Shown one piece after another: positions 35,276 through 44,933 of a DNA stretch of 64,000 nucleotides. The notes beneath the pieces were generated by a model. It worked only from the letters and a program-made list of their open reading frames with translations, searched no databases and was not told where the DNA came from. This stretch comes from Croceicoccus mobilis. Lineage in GTDB: Bacteria > Pseudomonadota > Alphaproteobacteria > Sphingomonadales > Sphingomonadaceae. The translations under genes were made by a program, and so were the position numbers. Position 1 is the stretch's first letter, and the number at the start of each line of letters is the position of its first letter. Location of the stretch: the NCBI RefSeq assembly GCF_001661965.1, contig NZ_LYWZ01000027.1:124001-188000 (forward strand), in the 5' to 3' direction.

Positions 35276-35375
35276 CATCCCTCGCGTCCATCGCGCCATC
35301 CCCCGCAAACTTTGGAACAGAGTGCGCGCGTGGTCCGTTGGTTTGATGAAGACATACAAGAAGAGGACAGCCCCG

Positions 35376-35858
35376 ATGACCGACCACGATGAAAAAACGC
35401 ACGAGATCAAGGACAAGTTCTGGCACGAACTCGCGGAATCGCCCTTCGTGATGCTCCAACTCGACAATGATCCCGACAGCGCCGCCCCCATGACCGCGCA
35501 ATTGGACAAGGATGCCAATCACGCGATTTGGTTCTTCACCTCGCGCGACAATCACTTCGCGAAAATGGGCCTCGCCACCGTCACCTTCTCCAGCAAGGGC
35601 CATGACATCTTCGCCCGCTTCCACGGCATGCTGACCGAGGAAACGAGCAAGGAACGGCTCGACAAGGAATGGTCGAACGCGGTCGAGGCATGGTTCCCCG
35701 GCGGCAAGGACGATCCGAACCTGCTGATGCTGCGCATGGATCTGGGCAAGGCCTCGATCTGGCACGCCGATCTCGGCCTTGGCAATGTGGTCAAGATGCT
35801 GCTGGGCAAAAACGTGCGCGACGACGTTAAGGACAAGCACGTCGAAACCGCGCTGTAA
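35376..35858 (+). CDS. Pyridoxamine 5'-phosphate oxidase-like general stress protein
   Basis: A 160-residue split-barrel FMN-binding protein of the general stress protein 26 type (DKFWHELAESPFVMLQL, APMTAQLDKD, IWFFTSRDNHFAKM, ARFHGMLTEETSKERLD, AWFPGGKDDPNLLMLRMDL). Such proteins bind flavin and help with oxidative or membrane stress; the reaction is often unknown. ATG 35376 is preferred; ATG 35346 is in frame. Its promoter region contains the imuA LexA site, so SOS or shared control is possible. A terminator follows. Confidence 0.85.
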   Translation: MTDHDEKTHEIKDKFWHELAESPFVMLQLDNDPDSAAPMTAQLDKDANHAIWFFTSRDNHFAKMGLATVTFSSKGHDIFARFHGMLTEETSKERLDKEWSNAVEAWFPGGKDDPNLLMLRMDLGKASIWHADLGLGNVVKMLLGKNVRDDVKDKHVETAL

Positions 35859-35879
35859 GCCACGACGACCCGAAAAGCG

Positions 35880-35914
35880 AAAGGGCCGCCTCCCCACCGG
35901 GAAGCGGCCCTTTT
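35880..35914. terminator. Bidirectional terminator
   Basis: AAA-GGGCCGC (to 35889) pairs with GCGGCCC-TTTT (35904-35914): 7-bp GC stem with A/T flanks, between the + stress gene (stop 35858) and the convergent transporter (stop 35935). Confidence 0.88.
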
Positions 35915-35934
35915 CTCATGGCCTGCAGGTAAGA

Positions 35935-37371
35935 TCAGGAAGTAGGAAGCAGCCCCGGAAACAGGCCGAACACCACGATCAGCAGCACCGCCAGCGGCGC
36001 GATCCATGCCATGATCAGGCGATAGAGCATGAGCGTGCCGGCCGACAGGCCCGTCTCCGCCTCAACCAGCCGGCGATCGGCGCGCCAGCCGATGAAAAGC
36101 GACACGCCCAGCGCAGCCAGCGGCAGCATGACCTTACCCGTGATGCCGTCGATGGAATCAAGGATGTCGCTATCGGCAAAAATGCCCCAGAACCACAAGG
36201 GGCGAACATCGGACAGCACATTATATCCCAGCGCGCACAGCAAGCCGACGCACCATGCGAGCCCGCCGACCAGCAGCGCGGCATGCAGGCGCTTTAGCTT
36301 GAAGCGGTCGATCACCCACGCGACCGGACCTTCCAGCAGCGAGATCGAGCTGGTGAGCGCGGCGAAAAAGATCAGCACGAAGAACAGCATGCCGACCCAC
36401 GAGCCGCCCGGCATCTGCGCGAATGCGACCGGCAGCGACTGGAACACCAGCACCGGCCCCGCCGCGGGATCGAGCCCGACCGCGAACACGATGGGGAAGA
36501 TCATCAGCCCGGCAAGGATCGCAACGCCCGTATCGGCAAAGGCGATCATGGTCGCTGTCGGCGCCAGCTTCACGTCATTGCCGACATAGGAGCCATAGGT
36601 GATCAGCGCCGCCGACCCCAGGGAGAGCGAGAACAGTGCCTGTCCCAGCGCCTCGTTCATGGCGGTGGGCGTGAGAAGGGAGAAATCCGGCGTGAAGAGA
36701 AAGCTCACCGCCTCGGCGAATGCGCCGGTGAACGCGCCATAGATCGTGATCAGCACCAGCAGCACGAAAAACGCGGGCATCAGCGTGCCCGCCGCCTTTT
36801 CGATGCCGTCATGCACGCCATTCGCAACGATGAACACGGTGATCGCCATAAATGCGGTGTGCATGAGGATGAGTTCGAGCGGGTTGCCGAACAATTCCCC
36901 CATGCGTCCGGTAATCATGTCCTGCGTCTCACCCTGAAAGGCGGTGCCGAACGGAGCGCCCGCCTGAAAGGAGGAGACGATGTCGCCCAGCATCACGAAC
37001 ACGTAATGGATCGTCCAGCCAGCGACGACCGAATAGAAGGAAAGGATGAGGAAGGCGGCGAGGATCTCCATCCCGCCGAAGAGCGACCATTTGCGCGATA
37101 CGCCCGATTTTTCCGCGACGGCGGCAATCGATCCGGCAGCGTCGCTGCGGCCCGAACGGCCGATCATCACCTCGGACAGCACCAGCGGCAGGCCGATCAG
37201 GAAAACGCAGGCGATATAGACGATGACAAAGGCCCCGCCCCCGTTTTCACCCGCGAGCGTCGGGAAGCGCCAGATATTGCCCAGGCCGACCGCCGCGCCG
37301 ATTGCCGCCAGCACGAAGGCGGAGCGTGAGGACCAACCCTGCTCCCCAGCCTGTCCCGTCGATCCCGCCAT
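35935..37371 (-). CDS. Sodium-dependent transporter, NSS family
   Basis: A 478-residue symporter with about 11-12 membrane helices and the Na+-site first helix FVLAAIGAAVGLGNIWRFPTLAGENGGGAF (unwound, broken TM1). It resembles LeuT-type bacterial members, which import amino acids or related solutes with Na+. The substrate cannot be told from sequence. It is divergent from the exported protein at 37585. Confidence 0.92.
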   Translation of the reverse strand: MAGSTGQAGEQGWSSRSAFVLAAIGAAVGLGNIWRFPTLAGENGGGAFVIVYIACVFLIGLPLVLSEVMIGRSGRSDAAGSIAAVAEKSGVSRKWSLFGGMEILAAFLILSFYSVVAGWTIHYVFVMLGDIVSSFQAGAPFGTAFQGETQDMITGRMGELFGNPLELILMHTAFMAITVFIVANGVHDGIEKAAGTLMPAFFVLLVLITIYGAFTGAFAEAVSFLFTPDFSLLTPTAMNEALGQALFSLSLGSAALITYGSYVGNDVKLAPTATMIAFADTGVAILAGLMIFPIVFAVGLDPAAGPVLVFQSLPVAFAQMPGGSWVGMLFFVLIFFAALTSSISLLEGPVAWVIDRFKLKRLHAALLVGGLAWCVGLLCALGYNVLSDVRPLWFWGIFADSDILDSIDGITGKVMLPLAALGVSLFIGWRADRRLVEAETGLSAGTLMLYRLIMAWIAPLAVLLIVVFGLFPGLLPTS

Positions 37372-37584
37372 CCAACTCTCTCCGTTTCACTTGCAACTGA
37401 ATGCGCCGTTATACTGGCGAAATTTGCGCTGGAAAGGGCCGCTTTCCACAATCAACGATCGTTACCCCCGTCACCAACCGACCGAAAGCAATTTGCGAAA
37501 GATCATATATCAGACGCAAAATTCGAGTATCGTTCCCACCGGGCGCAAGTTCACTCAAGCAAAGCGCCAAGCAGGAGGGTGACA

Positions 37585-38262
37585 ATGACAATGACGCGTA
37601 TGATTGCCGCAACTATCGCTGTGGCACTGGCGGCACCGCTTTCGGCCCCGGCCATGGCACAGGACGAGACAAGCGAAGTACATTTCCCGCGCGGCACGAC
37701 CGGCACCACCATGGTCGGCACCGTCACCGGGCGCGACATTCACGATTACGTCATCCGCGCCGGTGCCGGTCAGGTCATGAAGGTCGACATGACCGGGGCC
37801 AGCAGCGCCTATTTCAACGTCCTGCCGCCGGGTAGCAGCGGCGAGGCGATCCATATCGGCAGCACCGCGGGCAATCATTTCGCCGGCACGCTATCAGAAG
37901 GCGGTGCCTACAAGATCCGCGTATACAACATGCGCGCCGCCGCCATGCGCGGGCAGCGCAGCAATTTCCGCCTGTCGATCACGGTGACGGGCCATGCGGG
38001 ATCCACGCATGGCGCATCGGGCAGTCATCAGCCGGGTGCAGGCATGAAGGGCAGCATCGCCGGGATCCAGCACATGGACGGCGTTGCCGCCTTTGACGAG
38101 CTGACATCTCGCGGGTTCCGCGGTGTCGACAGCTTTTCGTCAGGCAACACGCTGTACGGCATCTATTATTATGCCCCGACGAAACTGTGCGTGCAGACCA
38201 CCTCTGCTGGGGGCGAGATCGTGGATATCCGCGACATCCAGACCCATCCCAACTGCAAATGA
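37585..38262 (+). CDS. Exported protein of unknown function
   Basis: A 225-residue secreted protein. A signal peptide ends at PAMAQ (about residue 26). Residues about 40-140 (GTVTGRDIHDYVIRAGAGQVMKVDM, TLSEGGAYKIRVYNMRAAAMRG) look like a pre-peptidase C-terminal-type beta-sandwich repeat, often found at the ends of exoenzymes. A linker rich in His/Ser/Gly is followed by a C-terminal domain with two cysteines (KLCVQTT, THPNCK). GGAGG lies 6 nt before the ATG; GTG at 37579 is possible. Confidence 0.65.
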   Translation: MTMTRMIAATIAVALAAPLSAPAMAQDETSEVHFPRGTTGTTMVGTVTGRDIHDYVIRAGAGQVMKVDMTGASSAYFNVLPPGSSGEAIHIGSTAGNHFAGTLSEGGAYKIRVYNMRAAAMRGQRSNFRLSITVTGHAGSTHGASGSHQPGAGMKGSIAGIQHMDGVAAFDELTSRGFRGVDSFSSGNTLYGIYYYAPTKLCVQTTSAGGEIVDIRDIQTHPNCK

Positions 38263-38345
38263 TCCGCTGATTTCGCATGGCCGGAGCGTGGCCCACGCGC
38301 TCCGGCCCCTTTCCAGCCCGGATGCAGGCGGCTAGAACGCGCCCC

Positions 38346-39215
38346 ATGTCCACGACCTACAAGCTCGACACCGCGACCAGCCGCGCCAATCCCACACCCG
38401 CACCGATGAAGCGCCTGACCGTGCCCAAGGTGATGGCGCGCAAGAAAGACGGTGTGACTGAAGAACCGCTGGTGATGCTGACCGCCTATACCGCGCGCAT
38501 GGCGCAGCTATTGGACCAGCACTGCGACCTGCTGCTGGTCGGGGATTCGCTGGGGCAGGTGATCTATGGCCTGCCATCGACGCTTCAGGTCACGCTCGAC
38601 ATGATGATCGCGCATGGCGCGGCCGTGGTGCGCGGGTCGTACCACTCCGTCGTGGTCATCGACATGCCCTTCGGCACCTATGAGGCATCGCCCCAGCAGG
38701 CATTCGAAAACGCGTCGCGCATCATGGCCGAAACCGGCGCCGCCGCGGTCAAGCTGGAGGGCGGCGAGGCCATGGCCGAGACGATTTCCTTCCTGTCGCA
38801 GCGCGGCATCCCGGTCATGGCGCATGTCGGGCTGACCCCGCAGGCGGTAAACGCGCTGGGCGGTTACATGGCGCGTGGCCGTAGCGATGCGGAAGAAGCG
38901 AAGATCATCGCCGACGGCAAGGCCGTGGCCGAAGCGGGCGCATTCGCCGTGGTGATCGAGGGCGTGGTGGAGGATATCGCCATCGCCCTGACCAAGGCGA
39001 TCCCCGTCCCCACCATCGGCATCGGCGCATCGGCTGAGTGCGACGGGCAGGTGCTGGTTACCGAAGACATGCTCGGCATGTTTGAGCGGACGCCGCGATT
39101 CGTAAAGCGTTATGGCGACATCGCGGCTGTCATTTCCGACACCGCCGCCGAATATGCAGGCGAAGTGCGCGACCGCAGCTTTCCGGGCGAGGCGCAGGTC
39201 TACAAGGCCAAATAG
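38346..39215 (+). CDS. panB: 3-methyl-2-oxobutanoate hydroxymethyltransferase
   Basis: A 289-residue TIM-barrel enzyme with [34 protein letters not shown], metal-site [21 protein letters not shown] and [15 protein letters not shown]. It makes ketopantoate in pantothenate/CoA synthesis from 2-oxoisovalerate and methylene-THF. The first 40 residues are a family-typical extension. The chosen ATG at 38346 is the first that fits; the longer frame upstream is non-conserved. panC is not adjacent. Confidence 0.95.
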   Translation: MSTTYKLDTATSRANPTPAPMKRLTVPKVMARKKDGVTEEPLVMLTAYTARMAQLLDQHCDLLLVGDSLGQVIYGLPSTLQVTLDMMIAHGAAVVRGSYHSVVVIDMPFGTYEASPQQAFENASRIMAETGAAAVKLEGGEAMAETISFLSQRGIPVMAHVGLTPQAVNALGGYMARGRSDAEEAKIIADGKAVAEAGAFAVVIEGVVEDIAIALTKAIPVPTIGIGASAECDGQVLVTEDMLGMFERTPRFVKRYGDIAAVISDTAAEYAGEVRDRSFPGEAQVYKAK

Positions 39216-39394
39216 CGCTCGCCGGTTCAGAGCGGAAGAGCCCTATGCCGCTGCAATCATGTCAGATGTTCGTCGGGCATGGCGGCGCGGTCCGGTCACT
39301 GGCCCAATCCGCCCGCCCGCATCGCCGCGCGCGGCGTGATCGAGAGCGTTGGTTGACTGATTGACCGGCCCGACCTGCCCCATATAAAAAGCGC

Positions 39395-40975
39395 ATGAAT
39401 CCGAACCGCACGCCGCCTAAAGCGGCCTTCAGCCTTTGTATTGGACTTGCCGCGTTCCTGCTGGCCGGCTGCGCCGCGGGAGAGCTGGAACAGGCGCCGC
39501 CGCCGTCCGAACGGCAGTTCGACGAACTCGACAGCTATATCGAAACGACGATGCGCGATTGGCGCGTGCCCGGCGTGGCGCTGGCCATCGTCGGCAGGGA
39601 TGGCGTCATCCATACCGCCACCTATGGCACGACCGACATTACCAACGGCGATCCCGTCGATACCGACACCATCTTCGCGGTCGGGTCGAACGGCAAGAGC
39701 CTGACCGCGGCCATGCTTGGCGCGCTGCAGGATGAAGGCGCGCTCGACCTTTCGCAGCCTATCGGGAGCGTGCTTCCCGATTTCGCGATGGCGGACAGCG
39801 ATCATGACGCGGTGACGTTCGAAGATGCGCTTTCGCACCTCAGCGGCCTTCCCACCCAATCCGGACTGGGTGCATGGTATCTGCAAGGGGCGGATCAGCC
39901 CTCGCTGGTCCAGTCCATTCGCAGGGTAAAGCCCGTTGCGCCGCTTCGCACACGCTTCGGCTATAACAACTCCATGTTTGCTGCCGCCGCGCAGGCAGCC
40001 GAGACAGCGACGGGCAAGGATTATCACGCGCTGATGCAGGCGAAGCTGTTTACGCCGCTTGGCATGAAGCGGTCCTCGACCAGCCTCGACCAGTTTCCCG
40101 ATGGCAATCTCGCAAAGCCGCATGGCTATGTCGGCGGCCAGCCCGTGCGCATTGCGTTTCACCCCGTGATCGGCGCGGCTGCCGCCGGGTCGGTCAATGC
40201 ATCGCTCATGGACATGACGCGTTTCATCCGCATGATGCTGAATGGCGGCACGATGGACGGAAAGACCGTCATCACGCAGCAGACCGCCGGCGCGATCCAG
40301 TCGGTACGCCATGAGCTGGCGCCGGACGAGATGCCCGAAATCTTCCAGATCCTGGGCGGCGTCGAATATCCGCAGGAGGTCGGCCAGCTGGGCTATGGCC
40401 TCGGCCTTGCCAATGTCGAATATTTCGGATCGGACTATGCGTTTCACGGCGGCTCGATCGATGGGATGACGTCATGGATGATGTGGTCGCCCCAAGCGGG
40501 TGTGGGCGTTGTCGTCCTCACCAATTCTGGCAATATCGCCTATCCTGCATGGGCGTCATTCGCGGCGGTGAATGCCGCCGCTGGCCTGCCCGCCGACCGG
40601 ACTCTTGTCCGCCTCGCCAGCATGCGGGACGCGATCATCGCCGACCCGCCCACCCCCGAGGGTAATGGCATGGCGCCCGCCCTGCCCGTTGCCGAACTCG
40701 CCGGGGTCTATGCGAACCCGCTGGGAGGATTCGAGATTGTTGCAGGCGCCAAAGGTCATGCCGATCTTCGCTTCATCAAAACTGGCTATGAGGCGGATGT
40801 GACATCCCTTGGCGGGCCCGATTACTGGGTCGATTTCGCAAATCCGGCCCTGCCCGACTTCGGCCTGACGCTCACCTCGCAAACGGGAGAGAGCCCCTTG
40901 ATCCTGAGCGAATCGCCATCGGAATATCCTGCCCTGTTCGCTGCCGATCCGGCCTTTACCCGGCGGGTCGATTAA
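39395..40975 (+). CDS. Secreted serine hydrolase, beta-lactamase (class C/PBP4*) family
   Basis: A 526-residue lipoprotein (lipobox LAGC, Cys26). The SxxK motif is S98-N-G-K101 in FAVGSNGKSL, and a YxN-type motif appears in RFGYNNSMFA. The C-terminal 120 residues form an extra beta domain. Family members include DD-peptidases, esterases and penicillin-binding proteins; a true beta-lactamase function is not implied. It is probably monocistronic. Confidence 0.82.
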   Translation: MNPNRTPPKAAFSLCIGLAAFLLAGCAAGELEQAPPPSERQFDELDSYIETTMRDWRVPGVALAIVGRDGVIHTATYGTTDITNGDPVDTDTIFAVGSNGKSLTAAMLGALQDEGALDLSQPIGSVLPDFAMADSDHDAVTFEDALSHLSGLPTQSGLGAWYLQGADQPSLVQSIRRVKPVAPLRTRFGYNNSMFAAAAQAAETATGKDYHALMQAKLFTPLGMKRSSTSLDQFPDGNLAKPHGYVGGQPVRIAFHPVIGAAAAGSVNASLMDMTRFIRMMLNGGTMDGKTVITQQTAGAIQSVRHELAPDEMPEIFQILGGVEYPQEVGQLGYGLGLANVEYFGSDYAFHGGSIDGMTSWMMWSPQAGVGVVVLTNSGNIAYPAWASFAAVNAAAGLPADRTLVRLASMRDAIIADPPTPEGNGMAPALPVAELAGVYANPLGGFEIVAGAKGHADLRFIKTGYEADVTSLGGPDYWVDFANPALPDFGLTLTSQTGESPLILSESPSEYPALFAADPAFTRRVD

Positions 40976-41204
40976 AGGAAGCAGCGCCGGTTTGATTTTC
41001 CTATTCGCCCAGTCAGATCTATCGCCAGCCAGCTGCGCCCCTGCGCACAGGCTCTTTCAGGCGTCAGGATTTTGCCTTTGGCGATGATGTGTCACCCAAA
41101 CGGCCCAAACGCGCGGAAATCCGCAGCACAGCGCCGGGTTACACGGGTTGTAGGAGATGTCACTTGTGTCAACGCGCCCCGCCCCGATCAGGCAGGGGCC
41201 AACC

Positions 41205-41615
41205 CTAATTGCCGCGCGCAGTCGCGGGTGCTTCCAGCGGGAAGAAGGGGATCGCAGCCTCGAACAGCGAACCATCGGCGCGGCGGAAGGTATAGTGCCC
41301 CTCCATCGACCCGCACGAGGTTTCGAGCGGGCAGCCCGACACATAGTCATGGCTTTGCCCCGGCTGTAGCAAAGGCTGTTCGCCCACCACCCCGTCACCA
41401 TCGATCAGGCTGACGCGGCCCAGCGCATCGGTGATGCGCCAGTGGCGGCTGATCAGCTGGGCGGGTTCGTCGCCGACGTTTTCGATACGGATGTGATAGG
41501 CCCAGAACCAGCGCCCTTCGGACACCTGCGACTGTTCGGGCAGATAGCTTGCGCTGACCCGGACGATAATGCCGTTGGATGAGGCGGCGTGATCGAAGAG
41601 CTGGTCCATCATCAT
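41205..41615 (-). CDS. apaG: ApaG (DUF525) protein
   Basis: A 136-residue beta-sandwich protein with IIVRVSASYLPEQSQ, WFWAYHIRIENVGDEPAQLISRHWRITDA and the glycine loop GVVGEQPLLQPGQSHDYVSGCPLETSCGSMEGHY. The family is linked to Co2+/Mg2+ resistance and low-temperature stress in enterobacteria, but its activity is unresolved. ATG codons at 41615, 41612 and 41609 are all possible starts. Confidence 0.92.
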   Translation of the reverse strand: MMMDQLFDHAASSNGIIVRVSASYLPEQSQVSEGRWFWAYHIRIENVGDEPAQLISRHWRITDALGRVSLIDGDGVVGEQPLLQPGQSHDYVSGCPLETSCGSMEGHYTFRRADGSLFEAAIPFFPLEAPATARGN

Positions 41616-41715
41616 TAGATATACACGCTAACCCTATTGCCGGTTTCCGGCAAATCCTGGCGTACAGATTTAAACAGTTCCGAAAGGCCGGACACGCCCC
41701 CAATGCAGGCGCGTC

Positions 41716-43092
41716 TCAGCTTTCGGCGACTTTTCCGACAGCGGTGGCCAGCGACCAGAAAACGCCCGTTGGCCGGTATTCGAATGCGACTTCCGCATCC
41801 AGGCTGGCAGAGGGCATGTCGCGGATGACCGAGGTGCCGAATCCTGTGCGCTGCGGCTCTTCGACCGGCGGGCCGCCGCGCTCTTCCCAGCGGATGGAGA
41901 ATTGACCGTTCTCGACCGTCCAGACGATGTCGACCATGCCCTGATCGGTGGAAAGCGCCCCATATTTCAGAGCATTGGTTGCAAGTTCGTGCAACGCCAT
42001 GCCCAACGTCTCAGCCGTGCGGGCCGAGATTTCGAAGTCGGGCCCGCTGCGGTGCAGGCGCTTGCCCGCCCGGTCGCTCGCAAAGTCGAGCTGGGCATCG
42101 ATAAGATCGGCAATCTTCACCCCGCTCCATGCCCTCTCGACCAAAAGGTCCTGATTTGCCGCCAGCGCCTGTATGCGCCGCACAAAGCGCTTCACGAAAG
42201 CCTCGTTCCCCGGCGCCGAACGGCGGGCCAGAGCCTGGATCAGCGTCAGCATGTTCTTGGCGCGATGGTTCACCTCGCGCAGCAGGTCCTCGATCGCATG
42301 GCGCTGTTCACGTTGTTCGGTAATATCGGTGTTGGTGCCGAACCAGCACGCGATGGTACCGTTCTCGTCATAGATGGGCCGGGCGCGGGAAAGGAACCAG
42401 CGATATTCACCTTCGGCGCTGCGCAGGGGGAACGTGTCTTCCCAGATCTCGCCGGTGTCCCAGCTGTGCTGCAGCCGTTTGACCACGCGCTCCACGTGAT
42501 CGGGGTGGTGAACCGATTTCCAGCCCCAGCCCCGCATGTCTTCAAGCGTGGTGCCAGTGTAGTCGAACCAGCGCTTGTTATACCAGAAGATAGAGCCTTC
42601 CGCGTCCGCCATCCACGCCAGCTGCGCGATATTGTCGGCCATCATCTGGAAGCGCCGCTCACTATCGGCCAGCGCCCGGTTCGCCGCATCGAGCGCGTCT
42701 AGCCCGCGTACCATCTGGCTTGCCCCGACGATCGCCCCTTCGGCATCGCGCACCGGCGAGACGTTGAGCGCAACGCGGATCTGGTGGCCATCCTTGTGCA
42801 GGCGATAAGTTTCGGTCACGCCCGAGCGTTCGCCCGCGACCACGCCGGCGATGATCTCGTCCTCTTCGTGCTGCCGCTCCTCGGGGATCAGCGAACGGAT
42901 CGACTGCCCGACCATTTCGTCGGCACCGAAGCCGAAGAGCCGCTCTGCCGCCGGGTTCCAGCTGGTGACGATACCATCCAGCTGTTTCGAGATGATCGCG
43001 ATCTCGCTGTTCTCGAAGATCGAAGCCAGCAGGCCCGCCGCCGGGATATTGCCCTGCGAACCGCCGGATGCAGATGGCGCGCCGGTGTTCAT
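41716..43092 (-). CDS. HWE-family histidine kinase with two PAS domains
   Basis: A 458-residue soluble kinase. PAS1 (about 22-140) and PAS2 with a PAC motif (about 145-275; WFGTNTDITEQREQ) precede an HWE H-box EVNHRAKNMLTLIQALA and a catalytic domain with ALHELATNALKYGALS and GFGTSVI. Such kinases often respond to light or redox, but no LOV cysteine (NCRFL) or haem motif is visible here. No response regulator is adjacent. GTG 43101 is an alternative start. Confidence 0.9.
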   Translation of the reverse strand: MNTGAPSASGGSQGNIPAAGLLASIFENSEIAIISKQLDGIVTSWNPAAERLFGFGADEMVGQSIRSLIPEERQHEEDEIIAGVVAGERSGVTETYRLHKDGHQIRVALNVSPVRDAEGAIVGASQMVRGLDALDAANRALADSERRFQMMADNIAQLAWMADAEGSIFWYNKRWFDYTGTTLEDMRGWGWKSVHHPDHVERVVKRLQHSWDTGEIWEDTFPLRSAEGEYRWFLSRARPIYDENGTIACWFGTNTDITEQREQRHAIEDLLREVNHRAKNMLTLIQALARRSAPGNEAFVKRFVRRIQALAANQDLLVERAWSGVKIADLIDAQLDFASDRAGKRLHRSGPDFEISARTAETLGMALHELATNALKYGALSTDQGMVDIVWTVENGQFSIRWEERGGPPVEEPQRTGFGTSVIRDMPSASLDAEVAFEYRPTGVFWSLATAVGKVAES

Positions 43093-43143
43093 GCCGCGCA
43101 CCCGACTGGCGAAAGGAAAGCGATCTTTTCGCTGACCCCTGGC

Positions 43144-44352
43144 TCAGAGCCCGACCGCGGCGAGAGCCCGTTCGAGATCCTCGATAAGATCGTCTGCGTC
43201 TTCGAGACCAACATTAAAGCGAAGCATTCCTTCATCGACACCCATTTCGGCGCGTTTCTCCGGCCCGACCGAATGATGAGTGGTCGAAGCCGGGTGACAC
43301 ATCAATGAACGCGCATCACCAATATTGTTTGAGATATCGATAAGTTCCAGTGCATCAAGGAAAGCATGCGCCTCTTTTCTTCCGCCGTCGAGGACGAAGG
43401 AAAAGATGCAACCGGTCATGTCCATCTGCTTCATGGCAAGTTCGTGACGCGGATGGCTGGCAAGACCGGGGTGCAGGATTTTGGGCACGCGCCCTTCGAG
43501 AAACTGGCCGACCTTCAGCGCATTGGCGCATTGCTGGCGCGCGCGCAGTTCCAGCGTTTCCAACCCCTTCAGCACAACCCATGCGTTAAACGGAGACAGG
43601 TTCGGCCCGGTGTTGCGCTGGAACGGCAGCAGCTTTTCATTGATGAACTCTTCCGATCCGCAGACCGCACCTGCCAGCACGCGGCCCTGACCTTCCATCA
43701 GCTTCGTCGCGGAATAGGCGACGACGTCCGCACCCCATTCCATCGGGCGCTGCATGATGGGCGTGCAGAACGCATTATCGACCACGGTCGTGATCCCGCG
43801 CGATTTCGCAAGGCCGCAGACGAATTCCAGATCGACGACATCCAGCGTCGGGTTCGCCGGGGTCTCGAAGAAGAAGACCTTGGTATTGGGGCGGATCGCT
43901 GCTTCCCACGCGGCATTATCGGTGGAATCGATGGTCGTCCCCTCGATCCCGAAGCGCGGCAGCAAATCATCGACCAGCCAGCGGCACGAACCGAAAGCGG
44001 CCTGCGCGGCGACGATGTGATCGCCTGCCGACAGCTGGCACAGCAGCGCCGCGGTCATCGCGGCCATGCCGGTCGCCTGCGTACGGCACGCCTCTGCCCC
44101 CTCCATCAGCGCGATGCGCTCTTCCAGCATGGCGACGGTCGGGTTCTGCAGGCGGGAATAGGTCATACCCGCCTCTTCCCCGGCAAAGCGCGCGGCAGGG
44201 GTCGCCGCATCGTCGTAGCTGTAGCCAGAGGTGAGGAACATCGCCTCGCTCGTCTCGCCCATTTCGGAACGCCACGTGCCGCCGCGCACGGCGCGGGTCG
44301 CGGGTTTCCAGTTGCGGGTGATCGAGCGGTCGGTTCCGGTAGTGCGTTTCAT
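43144..44352 (-). CDS. metZ: O-succinylhomoserine sulfhydrylase
   Basis: A 402-residue PLP enzyme of the Cys/Met metabolism family. It has GMTYSRLQNPTVAMLEERIALMEGAE, ATGMAAMTAALL and the Lys-bearing YSATKLMEGQGRVLAGAV. The pattern fits MetZ, which forms homocysteine directly from O-succinylhomoserine and sulfide. A close relative (cystathionine beta/gamma-lyase) cannot be excluded. No SAM riboswitch was seen in the 86-bp leader. Confidence 0.88.
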   Translation of the reverse strand: MKRTTGTDRSITRNWKPATRAVRGGTWRSEMGETSEAMFLTSGYSYDDAATPAARFAGEEAGMTYSRLQNPTVAMLEERIALMEGAEACRTQATGMAAMTAALLCQLSAGDHIVAAQAAFGSCRWLVDDLLPRFGIEGTTIDSTDNAAWEAAIRPNTKVFFFETPANPTLDVVDLEFVCGLAKSRGITTVVDNAFCTPIMQRPMEWGADVVAYSATKLMEGQGRVLAGAVCGSEEFINEKLLPFQRNTGPNLSPFNAWVVLKGLETLELRARQQCANALKVGQFLEGRVPKILHPGLASHPRHELAMKQMDMTGCIFSFVLDGGRKEAHAFLDALELIDISNNIGDARSLMCHPASTTHHSVGPEKRAEMGVDEGMLRFNVGLEDADDLIEDLERALAAVGL

Positions 44353-44438
44353 GGCCCAAGCGACTAGCGCCGCCGGGCCGCGGTTTCAATCGCGCATTGA
44401 TTGCGATAATTGCACCACGGCAGCGAAAGCCGGGATAG

Positions 44439-44870
44439 TTACCGGCCCATGACCCAGCGGCCCGTCACCGGATGCCACAGGAAAAAGCTGGTCAGGACGC
44501 TTGCGCCCAGGATCAATGCGACCCGCACCGGCAGCAGCGCGCTCGCTTCCTCGGGCGGGATCAGGAAGAATACCAGATAGATGACAAGGCCCGACAGCAT
44601 GAGGTGAAAGCCGGTAATCGCAAACCGCACCCAATCATTCGCGGTCAGGATGAAAAGCAGGGCCGAGGCGATATAGACCAGTTGAAACACCGCGATCGGG
44701 GTTTCGAGCCCGGGCTTGGTCAAAAGCCACGTGCAGGCCAGAACAAGCAGAACGCAAATCGCGAAACCGCCAACGGTCCATGGCCAATTGGCCGGACGCA
44801 GCCTTTCCCTCAAACCTGTCAATTTCACCCCCGATACGGTTCGTGTGGCCGCGCCCGCAGGCACCGCCAC
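44439..44870 (-). CDS. Small four-helix membrane protein, unknown
   Basis: A 143-residue protein with about four hydrophobic helices (about 32-52, 62-80, 84-104 and 117-138) and a basic N-terminus. The start is uncertain: a GTG at 44870 gives the full length, and a GTG at 44828 is also in frame. It lies between leuB and metZ on the same strand. No family was recognised. Confidence 0.55.
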   Translation of the reverse strand: MAVPAGAATRTVSGVKLTGLRERLRPANWPWTVGGFAICVLLVLACTWLLTKPGLETPIAVFQLVYIASALLFILTANDWVRFAITGFHLMLSGLVIYLVFFLIPPEEASALLPVRVALILGASVLTSFFLWHPVTGRWVMGR

Positions 44871-44933
44871 CCGTCTTCAGTGCCAAGGGGCCAGCCAACC
44901 CCCTCAAGGCCGGGCCCTTTTGTCCCCTGCCCG

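Noticed and set aside
39395-40975. Calling the serine hydrolase a beta-lactamase resistance gene
   Set aside because: SxxK and a YxN-type motif support the fold only; the family includes peptidases and esterases, and there is no resistance context.
41716-43092. LOV photoreceptor call for the HWE kinase
   Set aside because: Neither PAS domain shows the NCRFLQ flavin-cysteine motif.
44353-44438. Possible SAM riboswitch before metZ
   Set aside because: Only 86 bp, and none of the conserved SAM-II or SAM-I helices could be drawn.
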